From Pseudomonas taiwanensis DSM 21245 (GTDB lineage Bacteria; Pseudomonadota; Gammaproteobacteria; Pseudomonadales; Pseudomonadaceae): DNA of 64,000 nucleotides. The notes under the pieces were generated by a model that was not told the origin of the DNA, did no database searches, and saw only the letters and a list, made by a program, of their open reading frames with translations. The position numbers and the translations under genes are program-made. Below are positions 26,391-34,120 of the stretch, piece after piece (within the stretch, counting starts at the first letter, position 1; each line of letters opens with the position of its first letter). Location of the stretch: the NCBI RefSeq assembly GCF_000425785.1, contig NZ_KE384452.1, forward strand, positions 218,803-282,802. The letters run 5' to 3'.

Positions 26391-26719
26391 GGCGCCTGTT
26401 TCCTGAAATGTGGATGCGGGAGCAATCTACATTCATGTACAGTCGCCTTCTGTGCGCCTTGTAGCCTTGATTTGCGTGAACCGTTGGCACCGGCTGTAGG
26501 CTGTTGCAGGCCGACTCAGGGTGTCCTTATCTCTTCGAACAATTCTGGGCGACGATCGAGCAGTTTGAATAGCTCGATGAGTGCAACCGGTGGCCGCATC
26601 TTGCCATTTTCCCAACGGGAAAATGCGTGCACCCGCCACCCTAGACCGCGTGTGCAGTCATCGCTGAACACATCAGGAATGACCGTGGATTCTGCCTCGA
26701 TGCCCCTGCTCCTCTAGGC
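26391..26719. other. Spacer between the 558-aa gene and the MHS transporter gene
   Basis: The spacer is 329 bp, noticeably less GC-rich than its surroundings. It contains the MqsA-like remnant (26516-26713). I see no clear promoter for the 558-aa gene. The open frames on the plus strand here have no family resemblance. Confidence 0.5.
26516..26713 (-). pseudogene. Remnant of an MqsA-family antitoxin (C-terminal HTH end only)
   Basis: Read on the minus strand, this frame ends with VHAFSRWENGKMRPPVALIE and then LFKLLDRRPELFEEIRTP-stop. That is the typical C-terminus of MqsA/HigA-type antitoxins: the helix-turn-helix end with F-S-R-[YW]-E-x-G-K, P-P, L-x-L-L-D-x-[HR]-P-E-L and EEIR. The E. coli MqsA C-terminus aligns along the whole stretch. 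The frame is closed upstream by a TAG at 26716-26714 with no ATG between, and the N-terminal zinc-binding CxxC region is missing. The part just before the match (DCTRGLGWR) looks scrambled or frame-shifted. No mqsR-like toxin frame is seen nearby. It starts just beyond the transporter stop codon. It is probably a decayed toxin-antitoxin locus. Confidence 0.65.
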
Positions 26720-28045
26720 TCATTTGTCAGCGCACATGACCGGCATAGGCTCGACGGCGAACGCCAAGGGCTCGCGACGCCCGAAATACAACGCGGTGAG
26801 CAATCCGACGGTGCCCATGATCAGACAAAAGCCGACACACACCCACGGGCTCCACGGCATCAGCGCGATCAATGCCAGCGGCGTGGTACTGGCCCACAGG
26901 GCATAGGCGACGTTATAGGTGAAGGAAATACCCGACACGCGGATCTGCGCCGGGAATAATCCGACCATGATCGACGGCACCACCCCCACCACGCCACAGC
27001 AAAGCCCTGCCAGCGCATAGGCGGCCCACACCGCGCCCCACTGCCCCACCAGGCTTGCGTACAGCACGCCGACACCCAATGGCAGCAACAGGCTGTAGAC
27101 CATCAGCGCACGCCAGCCACCCAACCGGTCGACCAACAGCCCCGCCATCACGCAGCCTATATTGAGAAAGACGATGCCCACGCTGCTCAAGGCGAAGGTA
27201 TGCCCGGCACTCATGCCGAAACGCTGCTGCATCACGGTCGGGGTGATCACCACCAGCACCACCACCGCCGAGGTCAGCACGCAGGTCAGCAATGCCGCCG
27301 GGATCAGCGCACGGCTATGCTCTGCCAGCACCCGTCGCAGCGGGAAGGCCACTGGCTGCTCCTGGCGCTCGCGCAGGGCCAGAAACACCGGGGTTTCACT
27401 CAGCCAGCGACGCAGCCACACGCCGATCACACCGAACACGCCACCCAGCAGGAACGGATAACGCCAGGCGTAATCGAGGATTTCCTGCGCGGTGAAGACC
27501 TGCGCCAGCAAGGTTGCGGTCAAGGCACCCAGCAGGTAGCCAAAGGTCAGCCCGGCCTGCAGGAAGCCCAGTGCATATCCCCGTCGCCCTGGCGGGGCGT
27601 GCTCGGCGACGAAAGTCCAGGCACTGGGCACCTCGCCTCCCACCGCGGCCCCCTGCAGGATGCGCAGCGCCAGCAGAATAAGTGGGGCGGCGTAGCCGAT
27701 GTCGGCGTAGGTCGGCATCACACCGATCAACAGGCACGGCAGGGCCATCATCAGGATGCTCAGGCTGAACACCCGCTTGCGGCCCAGATGGTCGGCAAAA
27801 TGCGCCATGAGAATCCCACCCAGCGGGCGGGCCAGGTAACCGGTCACGAAGATCCCGAAGCTTTGCAGCAAGCGCAGCCATTGCGGCATTTCCGGTGGGA
27901 AGAACAGCTGGCTCAGGGTCAGCGCGAAGAACACGAAGATGATGAAATCGTAGATCTCCAGGGCGCCGCCCAGTGCCGCCAGACCCAGGGTCCGGTGGTC
28001 GCTGCGGCTGAACCGGGGCGCAGGAGCGGTGTGGTTGGCAGTCAT
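26720..28045 (-). CDS. MHS-family major facilitator (proton/metabolite symporter)
   Basis: This is a 441-aa inner-membrane transporter with 12 predicted helices. The start is taken at the ATG at 28045 (MTANHTAPAPRFSRSDHRTL); the frame continues to a TTG at 28075 that has no ribosome-binding site. Metabolite:H+ symporter features are ALGGALEIYDFIIFVFFALT in helix 1, ARPLGGILMAHFADHLGRKR between helices 2 and 3, and RILQGAAVGGEVPSAWTFVA in helix 4-5. Members move citrate, proline/betaine, shikimate or aromatic acids; the substrate here cannot be read from the sequence. It is followed by the MqsA remnant and preceded by the receiver-like gene on the same strand. Confidence 0.9.
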   Translation of the reverse strand: MTANHTAPAPRFSRSDHRTLGLAALGGALEIYDFIIFVFFALTLSQLFFPPEMPQWLRLLQSFGIFVTGYLARPLGGILMAHFADHLGRKRVFSLSILMMALPCLLIGVMPTYADIGYAAPLILLALRILQGAAVGGEVPSAWTFVAEHAPPGRRGYALGFLQAGLTFGYLLGALTATLLAQVFTAQEILDYAWRYPFLLGGVFGVIGVWLRRWLSETPVFLALRERQEQPVAFPLRRVLAEHSRALIPAALLTCVLTSAVVVLVVITPTVMQQRFGMSAGHTFALSSVGIVFLNIGCVMAGLLVDRLGGWRALMVYSLLLPLGVGVLYASLVGQWGAVWAAYALAGLCCGVVGVVPSIMVGLFPAQIRVSGISFTYNVAYALWASTTPLALIALMPWSPWVCVGFCLIMGTVGLLTALYFGRREPLAFAVEPMPVMCADK

Positions 28046-28114
28046 GGCAGGGGTCCGCAAATCGGCAAAGGGCAAGAGGATAGCAAATGCTTACCCTTGG
28101 GTACCCCTTCAGGT

Positions 28115-28603
28115 TCAATGGGTCCGGCTGAATACGGTCGACGGGAAATGCTGGCGAGCGCGCGGAAACGCCAGATGGCTGGCGACGCTCGAAGGCAGGC
28201 CAAGCTTGCCGACCAACACTGGCGCATCGATGATCGCCATGAAAGAACCCAGCGCTTCGTCGTCCGGCACCTGGGGCAGGCTGATGCTGACCGCCTGGCG
28301 CTCGGCCGGCGGCACGTCTGGAACCGTCACAGACTGTGAGTGATAGAGCAAGGCGTGCTGAATCTGTGCGTTGACCCGGCAAAAGCGCTCAAGGTCGACC
28401 CCGCAGTGACTACCCAACTCGATATTGCCGACCAACAGGTTGAAAGGTTGCAGCGCGCACTGCACCAGGCGCTGCAGCTCTTCGAAGCTTTGCACCGGCG
28501 CGATCCGGAAATAGCCCAGGCCATTGAGCAGTCGCTCAAGGTGCAAGCGCTGGCTGGGGTGCTCGTCGGCGATAAGGATGCGCATCGTTTTGTTGGGCAT
28601 CAT
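28115..28603 (-). CDS. Receiver-like protein lacking the phospho-acceptor aspartate
   Basis: The 162-aa product starts MMPNKTMRILIADEHPSQRL. The first strand and acidic pair (ADE) match a CheY-type receiver domain. The second strand reads FNLLVGNIEL where the phosphorylated Asp of D-x-x-L-P is expected, so Asn occupies the phospho-acceptor position. The usual Lys of the final strand is also not evident (QAVSISLPQVP). About 40 C-terminal residues (APVLVGKLGLPSSVASHLAF) add no DNA-binding domain. It may be a pseudo-receiver that signals without phosphorylation. The start could also be the third Met (28585). It lies alone between the transporter and the ECF sigma factor, same strand. Confidence 0.7.
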   Translation of the reverse strand: MMPNKTMRILIADEHPSQRLHLERLLNGLGYFRIAPVQSFEELQRLVQCALQPFNLLVGNIELGSHCGVDLERFCRVNAQIQHALLYHSQSVTVPDVPPAERQAVSISLPQVPDDEALGSFMAIIDAPVLVGKLGLPSSVASHLAFPRARQHFPSTVFSRTH

Positions 28604-28665
28604 CGGACCTGGGCAGTTAGCTAGTTAAGGGAAACTCCCTGACCAAACTGCGCCGACGAGGCAAC

Positions 28666-28687
28666 TGCCGAAACCATGAATTCGGCA
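28666..28687 (-). repeat. Hairpin between the ECF sigma gene and the receiver-like gene
   Basis: TGCCGAA (28666-28672) and TTCGGCA (28681-28687) form a perfect 7-bp stem with an 8-nt loop, 85-107 bp after the sigma-factor stop codon. No T-run follows on the minus strand. It may be a weak terminator. Confidence 0.4.
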
Positions 28688-28772
28688 GGGTCTTCATTGA
28701 TAGTTGTCGGGAACTTTCCAGAAATCAAGTTGCCGCGTACAGAATTTTCATTCGTGTTTCACCGGCTTTTCA

Positions 28773-29246
28773 CTATTCCCATTGCCGCATGCGCAAGCGG
28801 CAATGCTTCATGGCGTTGACGATATGTTTTTCCACCATGCTTCGGGAAACGCCCAGCCGCTCGGCGATCTGCTGGTGTGAAAGGCCCTCGAGCTTGCGCA
28901 ACAGGAAGCTGTCGCGGCAAGGCTTGCTCAATTCGTCCAGGGCCCTTTGCATCAGTGCCAGGCGCTGATCGAGCTGCATTTCCTGGGACGGTGCCTGAAT
29001 GTGCCAGCGCTCGTCGCTGTCCAGCACGTCCAAGGGTTCGGCCTGGCGCACACGCTGACGCCGATGACGGTCTACCACTAGGTTGAGCGCGGTCCGGTAC
29101 AGGAAGGCGCGCGGATGCTCGATCTGCTGCGCGTCGGTGCGCTCCAGTACCCGCAGGTAGGCATCGTGGGCAACGTCCTCCGCCGCCTGGCGACTGCCAA
29201 GGCGTGCGGAAAGGAAACTCACCAGTTCACGATAGTAATGTTCCAC
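28773..29246 (-). CDS. fpvI: FecI/FpvI-type ECF RNA polymerase sigma factor
   Basis: The chosen start is the GTG at 29246 (VEHYYRELVSFLSARLGSRQ), giving 157 aa, the usual length. The frame continues to a TTG at 29318 that has no ribosome-binding site, while AGGTG precedes the GTG. Region 2 is AAEDVAHDAYLRVLER near residue 25 with the -10-recognition DRHRRQ-type segment after it. Region 4 is SFLLRKLEGLSHQQIAERLG, then VSRSMVEKHIVNAMKHCRLR at the C-terminus. It is divergent to pvdR-pvdT-opmQ, the place of fpvI in PAO1, where it drives the receptor gene fpvA. No FpvR-like anti-sigma gene is adjacent. FpvA here has a signalling domain, which fits. A Fur-like site lies upstream. The exact symbol is inferred from position. 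Confidence 0.75.
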   Translation of the reverse strand: MEHYYRELVSFLSARLGSRQAAEDVAHDAYLRVLERTDAQQIEHPRAFLYRTALNLVVDRHRRQRVRQAEPLDVLDSDERWHIQAPSQEMQLDQRLALMQRALDELSKPCRDSFLLRKLEGLSHQQIAERLGVSRSMVEKHIVNAMKHCRLRMRQWE

Positions 29247-29322
29247 AGCGGCACCTGGCGTCGCCCTGCCCTGCCACAGGTGTGCGGGGACGCGGGAATA
29301 TGTGATATCAGCGTGCAATCTT

Positions 29323-29341
29323 ACAAATTATAATTATTCTC
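29323..29341 (-). promoter_or_regulatory. Probable Fur box upstream of the ECF sigma gene
   Basis: On the minus strand the 19 bp read GAGAATAATTATAATTTGT, agreeing with 12 of 19 positions of the Fur consensus GATAATGATAATCATTATC. It is a strongly AT-rich island in GC-rich DNA, 77-95 bp upstream of the GTG, and lies between the sigma gene and the pvdR promoter. Confidence 0.6.
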
Positions 29342-29371
29342 AGCAACACACAGCGGTACCCCCAACCTGGG

Positions 29372-29395
29372 TAAATCCCGCATGCTGATCTTCGT
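29372..29395 (+). promoter_or_regulatory. PvdS-type (iron-starvation) promoter of pvdR
   Basis: TAAAT (29372-29376), 16 bp, then CGT (29393-29395) matches the iron-starvation box TAAAT-N16-CGT exactly. It lies 68 bp upstream of the pvdR ATG. Confidence 0.85.
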
Positions 29396-29462
29396 CTAAC
29401 TGGGACCTCCCTGCGCGCCTCGACTGGCTGCGTGTGGCCATCACCCCTGGCTGGAAGTCCGC

Positions 29463-30641
29463 ATGAGACGCTTACCCAACACTCGCCGCCGCATCCTCCT
29501 CGGTGGCCTGGGCCTGCTTGGCCTGGGCAGCCTGCTGGCCTGGAAGACCTTGCCATTCGACAACCAGCCGGCCAGCACGGTAACCGTCACCCGCGCCGAT
29601 ATCGAAAGCAGCGTCACCGCCCTGGGCACCCTGCAACCTCGTCGCTACGTCGATGTCGGCGCCCAGGCCTCGGGGCAGATCCGTCGCCTGCATGTCGAAG
29701 CGGGCGACCAGGTTCACCAGGGCCAGTTGCTGGTCGAGATCGACCCGTCAACCCAGCAGGCCAGGCTCGACGCCGGCCGCTACTCGATCGAGAACCTCAA
29801 GGCCCAGTTGGCCGAGCAGCGCGCCCAGTACCGCTTGGCCCAGCAACAGCTCAAACGCCAGCGCGACCTGGCCGCTGCTGGTGCCACCCGCGAGGAAGAC
29901 GTGCAGGCTGCCGATGCCCAGCTCAAGGTCACCCAGGCCCGCATCGACATGTACCAGGCGCAGATCCTTCAGGCCCAGGCCAGCCTGCGCAGCGACCAGG
30001 CCGAACTTGGCTACACGCGCATCTACGCGCCCATGGACGGCACCGTGGTTGCCGTGGACGCCCGCGAGGGCCAGACCCTGAATGCCCAGCAACAGACGCC
30101 CCTGATCCTGCGCATCGCCAAGCTGTCGCCGATGACCGTCTGGGCCCAGGTCTCCGAGGCCGATATCGGCAAGGTCAAGCCCGGCATGAGCGCTTACTTC
30201 ACCACCTTGGCCGGTGGCAAGCGCCGCTGGACCAGCACCGTGCGCCAGATACTGCCGATTCCGCCCAAGCCGCTGGAGCAGTCCAGCCAGGGCGGCGGCA
30301 GCCCGACCAGCGCCACCTCCGGCACGACCGGCAGCCAAGTCGTGCAGTACACCGTGCTGCTGGACGTGGACAACCCTGACGGGGCACTGATGGCCGAGAT
30401 GACCACCCAGGTGTTCTTCGTCGCCGGCCAGGCCAGCCAGGTACTGACCGCACCGCTGGCGGCGCTGGACGACAGCGATGGTGACGGCCTGCGCATGGCC
30501 CAGGTACTCACCCGCGACGGCAAGGTCGAGCAGCGCCAAGTGCGCACCGGCCTGAGCGACCGGCTGCGGGTACAGATCCTCGACGGTGTCCGCGAAGGCG
30601 AACGCCTGCTCATCGGCGCCCCTGCCGCCAGCGGAGGTTGA
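29463..30641 (+). CDS. pvdR: Pyoverdine efflux periplasmic adaptor (MacA-like)
   Basis: PvdR is the periplasmic adaptor of the PvdRT-OpmQ pump, which recycles pyoverdine from periplasm to medium. The 392-aa product has an N-terminal membrane anchor (RRILLGGLGLLGLGSLLAWK), then a barrel-sandwich half-motif (GTLQPRRYVDVGAQASGQIR and VEAGDQVHQGQLLVEIDPST). A long coiled-coil hairpin follows, about residues 95-180 (KAQLAEQRAQYRLAQQQLKR, QAQASLRSDQAELGYTRIYA), then the second lipoyl-like half (APMDGTVVAVDAREGQTL) and a beta-barrel domain. It is the MacA type with an extra Gly/Ser/Thr-rich loop near residue 280. Its stop TGA directly abuts the pvdT ATG, so the three pump genes are an operon under the box at 29372. 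Confidence 0.93.
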   Translation: MRRLPNTRRRILLGGLGLLGLGSLLAWKTLPFDNQPASTVTVTRADIESSVTALGTLQPRRYVDVGAQASGQIRRLHVEAGDQVHQGQLLVEIDPSTQQARLDAGRYSIENLKAQLAEQRAQYRLAQQQLKRQRDLAAAGATREEDVQAADAQLKVTQARIDMYQAQILQAQASLRSDQAELGYTRIYAPMDGTVVAVDAREGQTLNAQQQTPLILRIAKLSPMTVWAQVSEADIGKVKPGMSAYFTTLAGGKRRWTSTVRQILPIPPKPLEQSSQGGGSPTSATSGTTGSQVVQYTVLLDVDNPDGALMAEMTTQVFFVAGQASQVLTAPLAALDDSDGDGLRMAQVLTRDGKVEQRQVRTGLSDRLRVQILDGVREGERLLIGAPAASGG

Positions 30642-32606
30642 ATGTTCGCCCCCCTGATCGAGCTTCGCGACATCCGCAAAGTCTACGGCGGCCTCGACAC
30701 ACCCAAGGTCGAAGTCCTGCGCGGTATCAGCCTGCGCGTGCACCCTGGCGAATTTGTCGCCATCGTCGGCGCGTCAGGGTCTGGCAAATCGACCCTGATG
30801 AACATCCTCGGCTGCCTCGACCGCCCCAGTTCCGGCTGCTATCGCTTCGCCGGCAAGGACGTGGCCGAGCTGGACACCGACGAGCTGGCCTGGCTGCGAC
30901 GCGAGGCCTTCGGTTTCGTGTTCCAGGGCTACCACCTGATTCCTTCGGGCTCGGCCCAGGAAAACGTCGAAATGCCAGCCATCTATGCCGGCTTACCGGC
31001 CAGCGAGCGCCACGCCCGCGCCGCCGCCCTGCTCGAACGCCTGGGCCTGGCCAGCCGCACGGGCAACCGCCCGCACCAGTTGTCCGGCGGTCAGCAACAG
31101 CGCGTTTCCATCGCCCGCGCGCTGATGAACGGCGGCCACATCATCCTCGCCGACGAACCCACTGGAGCCCTCGACAGCCACAGCGGCGCCGAAGTCATGG
31201 CCCTGCTCGACGAACTGGCCAGCCAGGGGCATGTGATCATCCTTATCACCCACGACCGCGAGGTGGCGGCACGCGCACACCGGGTGATCGAGATTCGCGA
31301 CGGCTTGGTGATCAGCGATTCGGCCGACGACCAGCCACCGGTCAATCCGCACCGAGGCCTGCAGGCCGAAGACCTGCGCGAACGCCTGGATCGCGGCGCC
31401 ACTGAGCGTGGCGCCTGGAAGGGCGAGCTGGTCGAAGCCTTGCAGGCAGCCTGGCGGGTCATGTGGATCAATCGCTTTCGCACTGCCCTGACCCTGCTCG
31501 GCATCGTCATCGGCGTCGCCTCGGTGGTGGTCATGCTGGCTGTGGGCGAAGGCAGCAAACGCCAGGTCATGGCACAGATGGCCGCCTTCGGCTCGAACAT
31601 CCTCTACCTCAACGGTCGCCACGCCACCCTGCGTGAGCCCGCCGGCGTGGTGACCCTGGACGATGTTGCGGCGATTGCCGAACTGCCCCAGGTGACGCGG
31701 ATCATGCCGGTGATCGGGGACGACGTGATGGTGCGCCACGGCAACAACAACCAGAAATTCTACGTCGGCGGCAACAATATCGAGTTCCCCTACATCCTCA
31801 ATTGGCCGGTGGTCCAGGGCAGCTTCTTCAGCGACAGCGACGAACGCACTGGCGCCGCCGTCGCGGTGATCGGCCAGAAGGTACGCGACACGCTGCTCGA
31901 ACCTGGCAGCGACCCGATCGGCCAGTACCTGCTGCTCGGCAACGTACCGTTCCAGATCGTCGGCGTGCTGGCCGGAAAAGGCGCCAGCTCCGGCGACCAG
32001 AACAGCGACGAACGCATCGTCGTGCCCTACTCGGCAGCGTCCATTCGCCTGTTCGGTACCCAGGACCCGGAATACGTGATCATCGCCGCCCGAGATTCGG
32101 CACGAGTGGCCGAGACCGAAGCAGCCATCGATCACCTGATGCGCCAGCGTCACCAAGGCAAGCAAGACTTCGAGCTGACCAACGACGCCGCACTGATCCA
32201 GGCCGAAGCCCGCACCCAGAACAGCCTGTCGCTGATGCTGGGGGCGATCGCCGCGATCTCCCTGCTGGTCGGCGGCATCGGGGTGATGAACATCATGCTG
32301 ATGACCGTGCGCGAACGCACCCGCGAGATCGGTATTCGCATGGCCACCGGCGCCCGCCAGCGCGACATCCTGCGCCAGTTCCTCAGTGAGGCGGTGATGC
32401 TGTCGATGGTCGGCGGCCTGACCGGCATCGCACTGGCCTTGGGCATCGGCGCAGGCCTGATGCTTGCCGGGGTCGCCGTGGCCTTCGCCCTACCCGCCAT
32501 CCTCGGCGCCTTCGCCTGCGCCGTAGTCACCGGCATCGTGTTCGGCTTCATGCCGGCCCGCAAGGCGGCGCGTCTCGATCCGGTCAAAGCCCTTACCAGC
32601 GAATAA
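30642..32606 (+). CDS. pvdT: Pyoverdine efflux ABC transporter (MacB-like)
   Basis: PvdT is the inner-membrane ABC ATPase/permease of PvdRT-OpmQ. Over 654 aa the ATPase domain comes first: Walker A GASGSGKST at residues 43-51, signature LSGGQQQR near 147, Walker B and Glu in IILADEPTG near 168, H-loop LITHDRE near 203. A linker follows, then four transmembrane helices in MacB topology: one near 280-300 (TALTLLGIVIGVASVVVMLA) and three in the last 120 residues (AIAAISLLVGGIGVMNIMLM, then the FtsX-type ERTREIGIRMATGARQRDIL). The large periplasmic domain lies between. It starts immediately after the pvdR stop codon and ends 3 bp before opmQ. Confidence 0.94.
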   Translation: MFAPLIELRDIRKVYGGLDTPKVEVLRGISLRVHPGEFVAIVGASGSGKSTLMNILGCLDRPSSGCYRFAGKDVAELDTDELAWLRREAFGFVFQGYHLIPSGSAQENVEMPAIYAGLPASERHARAAALLERLGLASRTGNRPHQLSGGQQQRVSIARALMNGGHIILADEPTGALDSHSGAEVMALLDELASQGHVIILITHDREVAARAHRVIEIRDGLVISDSADDQPPVNPHRGLQAEDLRERLDRGATERGAWKGELVEALQAAWRVMWINRFRTALTLLGIVIGVASVVVMLAVGEGSKRQVMAQMAAFGSNILYLNGRHATLREPAGVVTLDDVAAIAELPQVTRIMPVIGDDVMVRHGNNNQKFYVGGNNIEFPYILNWPVVQGSFFSDSDERTGAAVAVIGQKVRDTLLEPGSDPIGQYLLLGNVPFQIVGVLAGKGASSGDQNSDERIVVPYSAASIRLFGTQDPEYVIIAARDSARVAETEAAIDHLMRQRHQGKQDFELTNDAALIQAEARTQNSLSLMLGAIAAISLLVGGIGVMNIMLMTVRERTREIGIRMATGARQRDILRQFLSEAVMLSMVGGLTGIALALGIGAGLMLAGVAVAFALPAILGAFACAVVTGIVFGFMPARKAARLDPVKALTSE

Positions 32607-32609
32607 CCC

Positions 32610-34019
32610 ATGACATTGCCAAGCCGCATCAGCCTGCTGACCCTGAGCCTTTGCCTCGCCGCCTGCAGCACACCGCCACCGCCCGAAAGCGGCATCGCAC
32701 CACCGGATAACTGGCAAGGAGAGACCGGTGCTGCCGGGCTCACCCTGCCACAGACGAAGTGGTGGAAAGCCTTCGCCAGCCCCGAACTGGACCGTCTGGT
32801 TGAACGTGCGCGGCGCAACAGCTACGACCTGGCGGCTGCCACCGCACGTGTACGCCAGGCCCAGGCCCGCGCCGTGATCGCCGGCGCGCCACTGCTGCCG
32901 GCGTTGAACTTCGGGTTTGAAGGCAGCCGACAGCACCTGCTGCGGGGCGACGGCAGCGACCAGCTCGATGTCAGCAGCAGCGAACGCACCAGCACCTCGT
33001 TTGGCACCACGCTCAGCGCGACCTACGAGATCGACTTCTGGGGCGGCCTGCGCGCCGCACGCGACAGCGGCCTGCATGGCCTGGACGCCAGCCGCTTCGA
33101 CCGCCAGACTGTGGAACTGACCCTGGTCAGTGCCGTTGCCGATAGCTACCTGCAAGGGCTGGCACTGGATGAGCAACTGCGCATCGCCCGCCTGAACCTG
33201 CGCAATGCGCGGGATGTGCTGGGCCTGGTCGAGGTGCGGCAGCGCTCTGGCTCGGCCACGCGCCTTGAGTTGGCGCAACAACGTAGCCTGGTGGCCGCCC
33301 AGGAGCGCCAACTGCCGCTGCTTGAGCAACGCCAGCAGGACAACCGCGTCACGCTGGCCACCCTGCTCGGCGACCCCGTGCAACATTTGCCCGGCAGCGA
33401 CGAGCGCATCGACACGGTGCAGTGGCCGGCAATTGGCAGCGGTATGCCCAGCGACCTGCTGACCCGCCGGCCAGACATCGCAGCCGCCGAAGCGCGCCTG
33501 GCGGCCGCCAGCGCCAATGTGCAGGTCGCACGGGCCGCCCTGCTACCAAAGCTGACCCTCGGCGCCGAGTTCGGTTCGGGGGCCCGCACCCTGCCCCAGG
33601 TCTTCGACAGCCCGTACTACACGCTGACCTCCGGCCTGGTCGCGCCGATCTTCAACAACGGCCGACTGCGGGCCTCGCGTGAATTGGCCGAGGCAGAGCA
33701 AGAGGAGTTGCTCGAGGCCTATCGCAGCAGCATCCTGGCCGGCTTCGCCGACGTCGAGAAAGCGCTCAACGCCATCCATGGCGTCGACCGGCAACGGCAA
33801 TGGCAGGATGAGCAAGTGCAACAGGCCCGCCTGGCCTTCGACCTCGCCCAGCAACGTTACGGTGCCGGAGCCGAAACGCTGCTGACGGTGTTGGAAACCC
33901 AGCGCACGCTGTACGAGGCACAGGATCAGCAGGCGCAGTTGCGCTTGGCGCGATTGCAAGCGAGCGTGGCCCTGTACAAGGCACTGGGTGGCGGCTGGCA
34001 CGTGAAAACAGCCCAGTGA
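32610..34019 (+). CDS. opmQ: Outer-membrane channel of the pyoverdine efflux pump
   Basis: OpmQ is a TolC/NodT-type outer-membrane factor. The 469-aa protein is a lipoprotein (lipobox LAAC, Cys at about residue 20). The usual duplicated outer-membrane efflux protein halves follow: PDNWQGETGAAGLTLPQTKW, then YDLAAATARVRQAQARAVIA, TYEIDFWGGLRAARDS and SDLLTRRPDIAAAEARLAAA, with a second repeat ending in RYGAGAETLLTVLETQRTLY. It overlaps no gene, starts 3 bp after pvdT and is followed by a hairpin terminator shared with the convergent pvdP. Confidence 0.94.
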   Translation: MTLPSRISLLTLSLCLAACSTPPPPESGIAPPDNWQGETGAAGLTLPQTKWWKAFASPELDRLVERARRNSYDLAAATARVRQAQARAVIAGAPLLPALNFGFEGSRQHLLRGDGSDQLDVSSSERTSTSFGTTLSATYEIDFWGGLRAARDSGLHGLDASRFDRQTVELTLVSAVADSYLQGLALDEQLRIARLNLRNARDVLGLVEVRQRSGSATRLELAQQRSLVAAQERQLPLLEQRQQDNRVTLATLLGDPVQHLPGSDERIDTVQWPAIGSGMPSDLLTRRPDIAAAEARLAAASANVQVARAALLPKLTLGAEFGSGARTLPQVFDSPYYTLTSGLVAPIFNNGRLRASRELAEAEQEELLEAYRSSILAGFADVEKALNAIHGVDRQRQWQDEQVQQARLAFDLAQQRYGAGAETLLTVLETQRTLYEAQDQQAQLRLARLQASVALYKALGGGWHVKTAQ

Positions 34020-34028
34020 GTACACACG

Positions 34029-34048
34029 GGGCTGCTGTGCAGCCCTTT
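34029..34048. terminator. Terminator between opmQ and pvdP
   Basis: GGGCTGC (34029-34035), a TGT loop and GCAGCCC (34039-34045) are followed by TTT. It lies 10 bp after the opmQ stop codon. Similar GGGCTGC..GCAGCCC stems occur between other convergent genes here (43869-43885). Confidence 0.75.
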
Positions 34049-34120
34049 CGCGACGCCTGGCCGCTCCCACGAATAGTTCGATGCCACGAAGGTTGGAGAT
34101 CAATCCAACCCATGGCGCAC

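Noticed and set aside
29247..29318. A longer ECF sigma protein starting at a TTG (29318).
   Set aside because: The TTG has no ribosome-binding site, and the extra 24 residues are not like region 1 or 2 of ECF factors. The GTG at 29246 gives the normal length.
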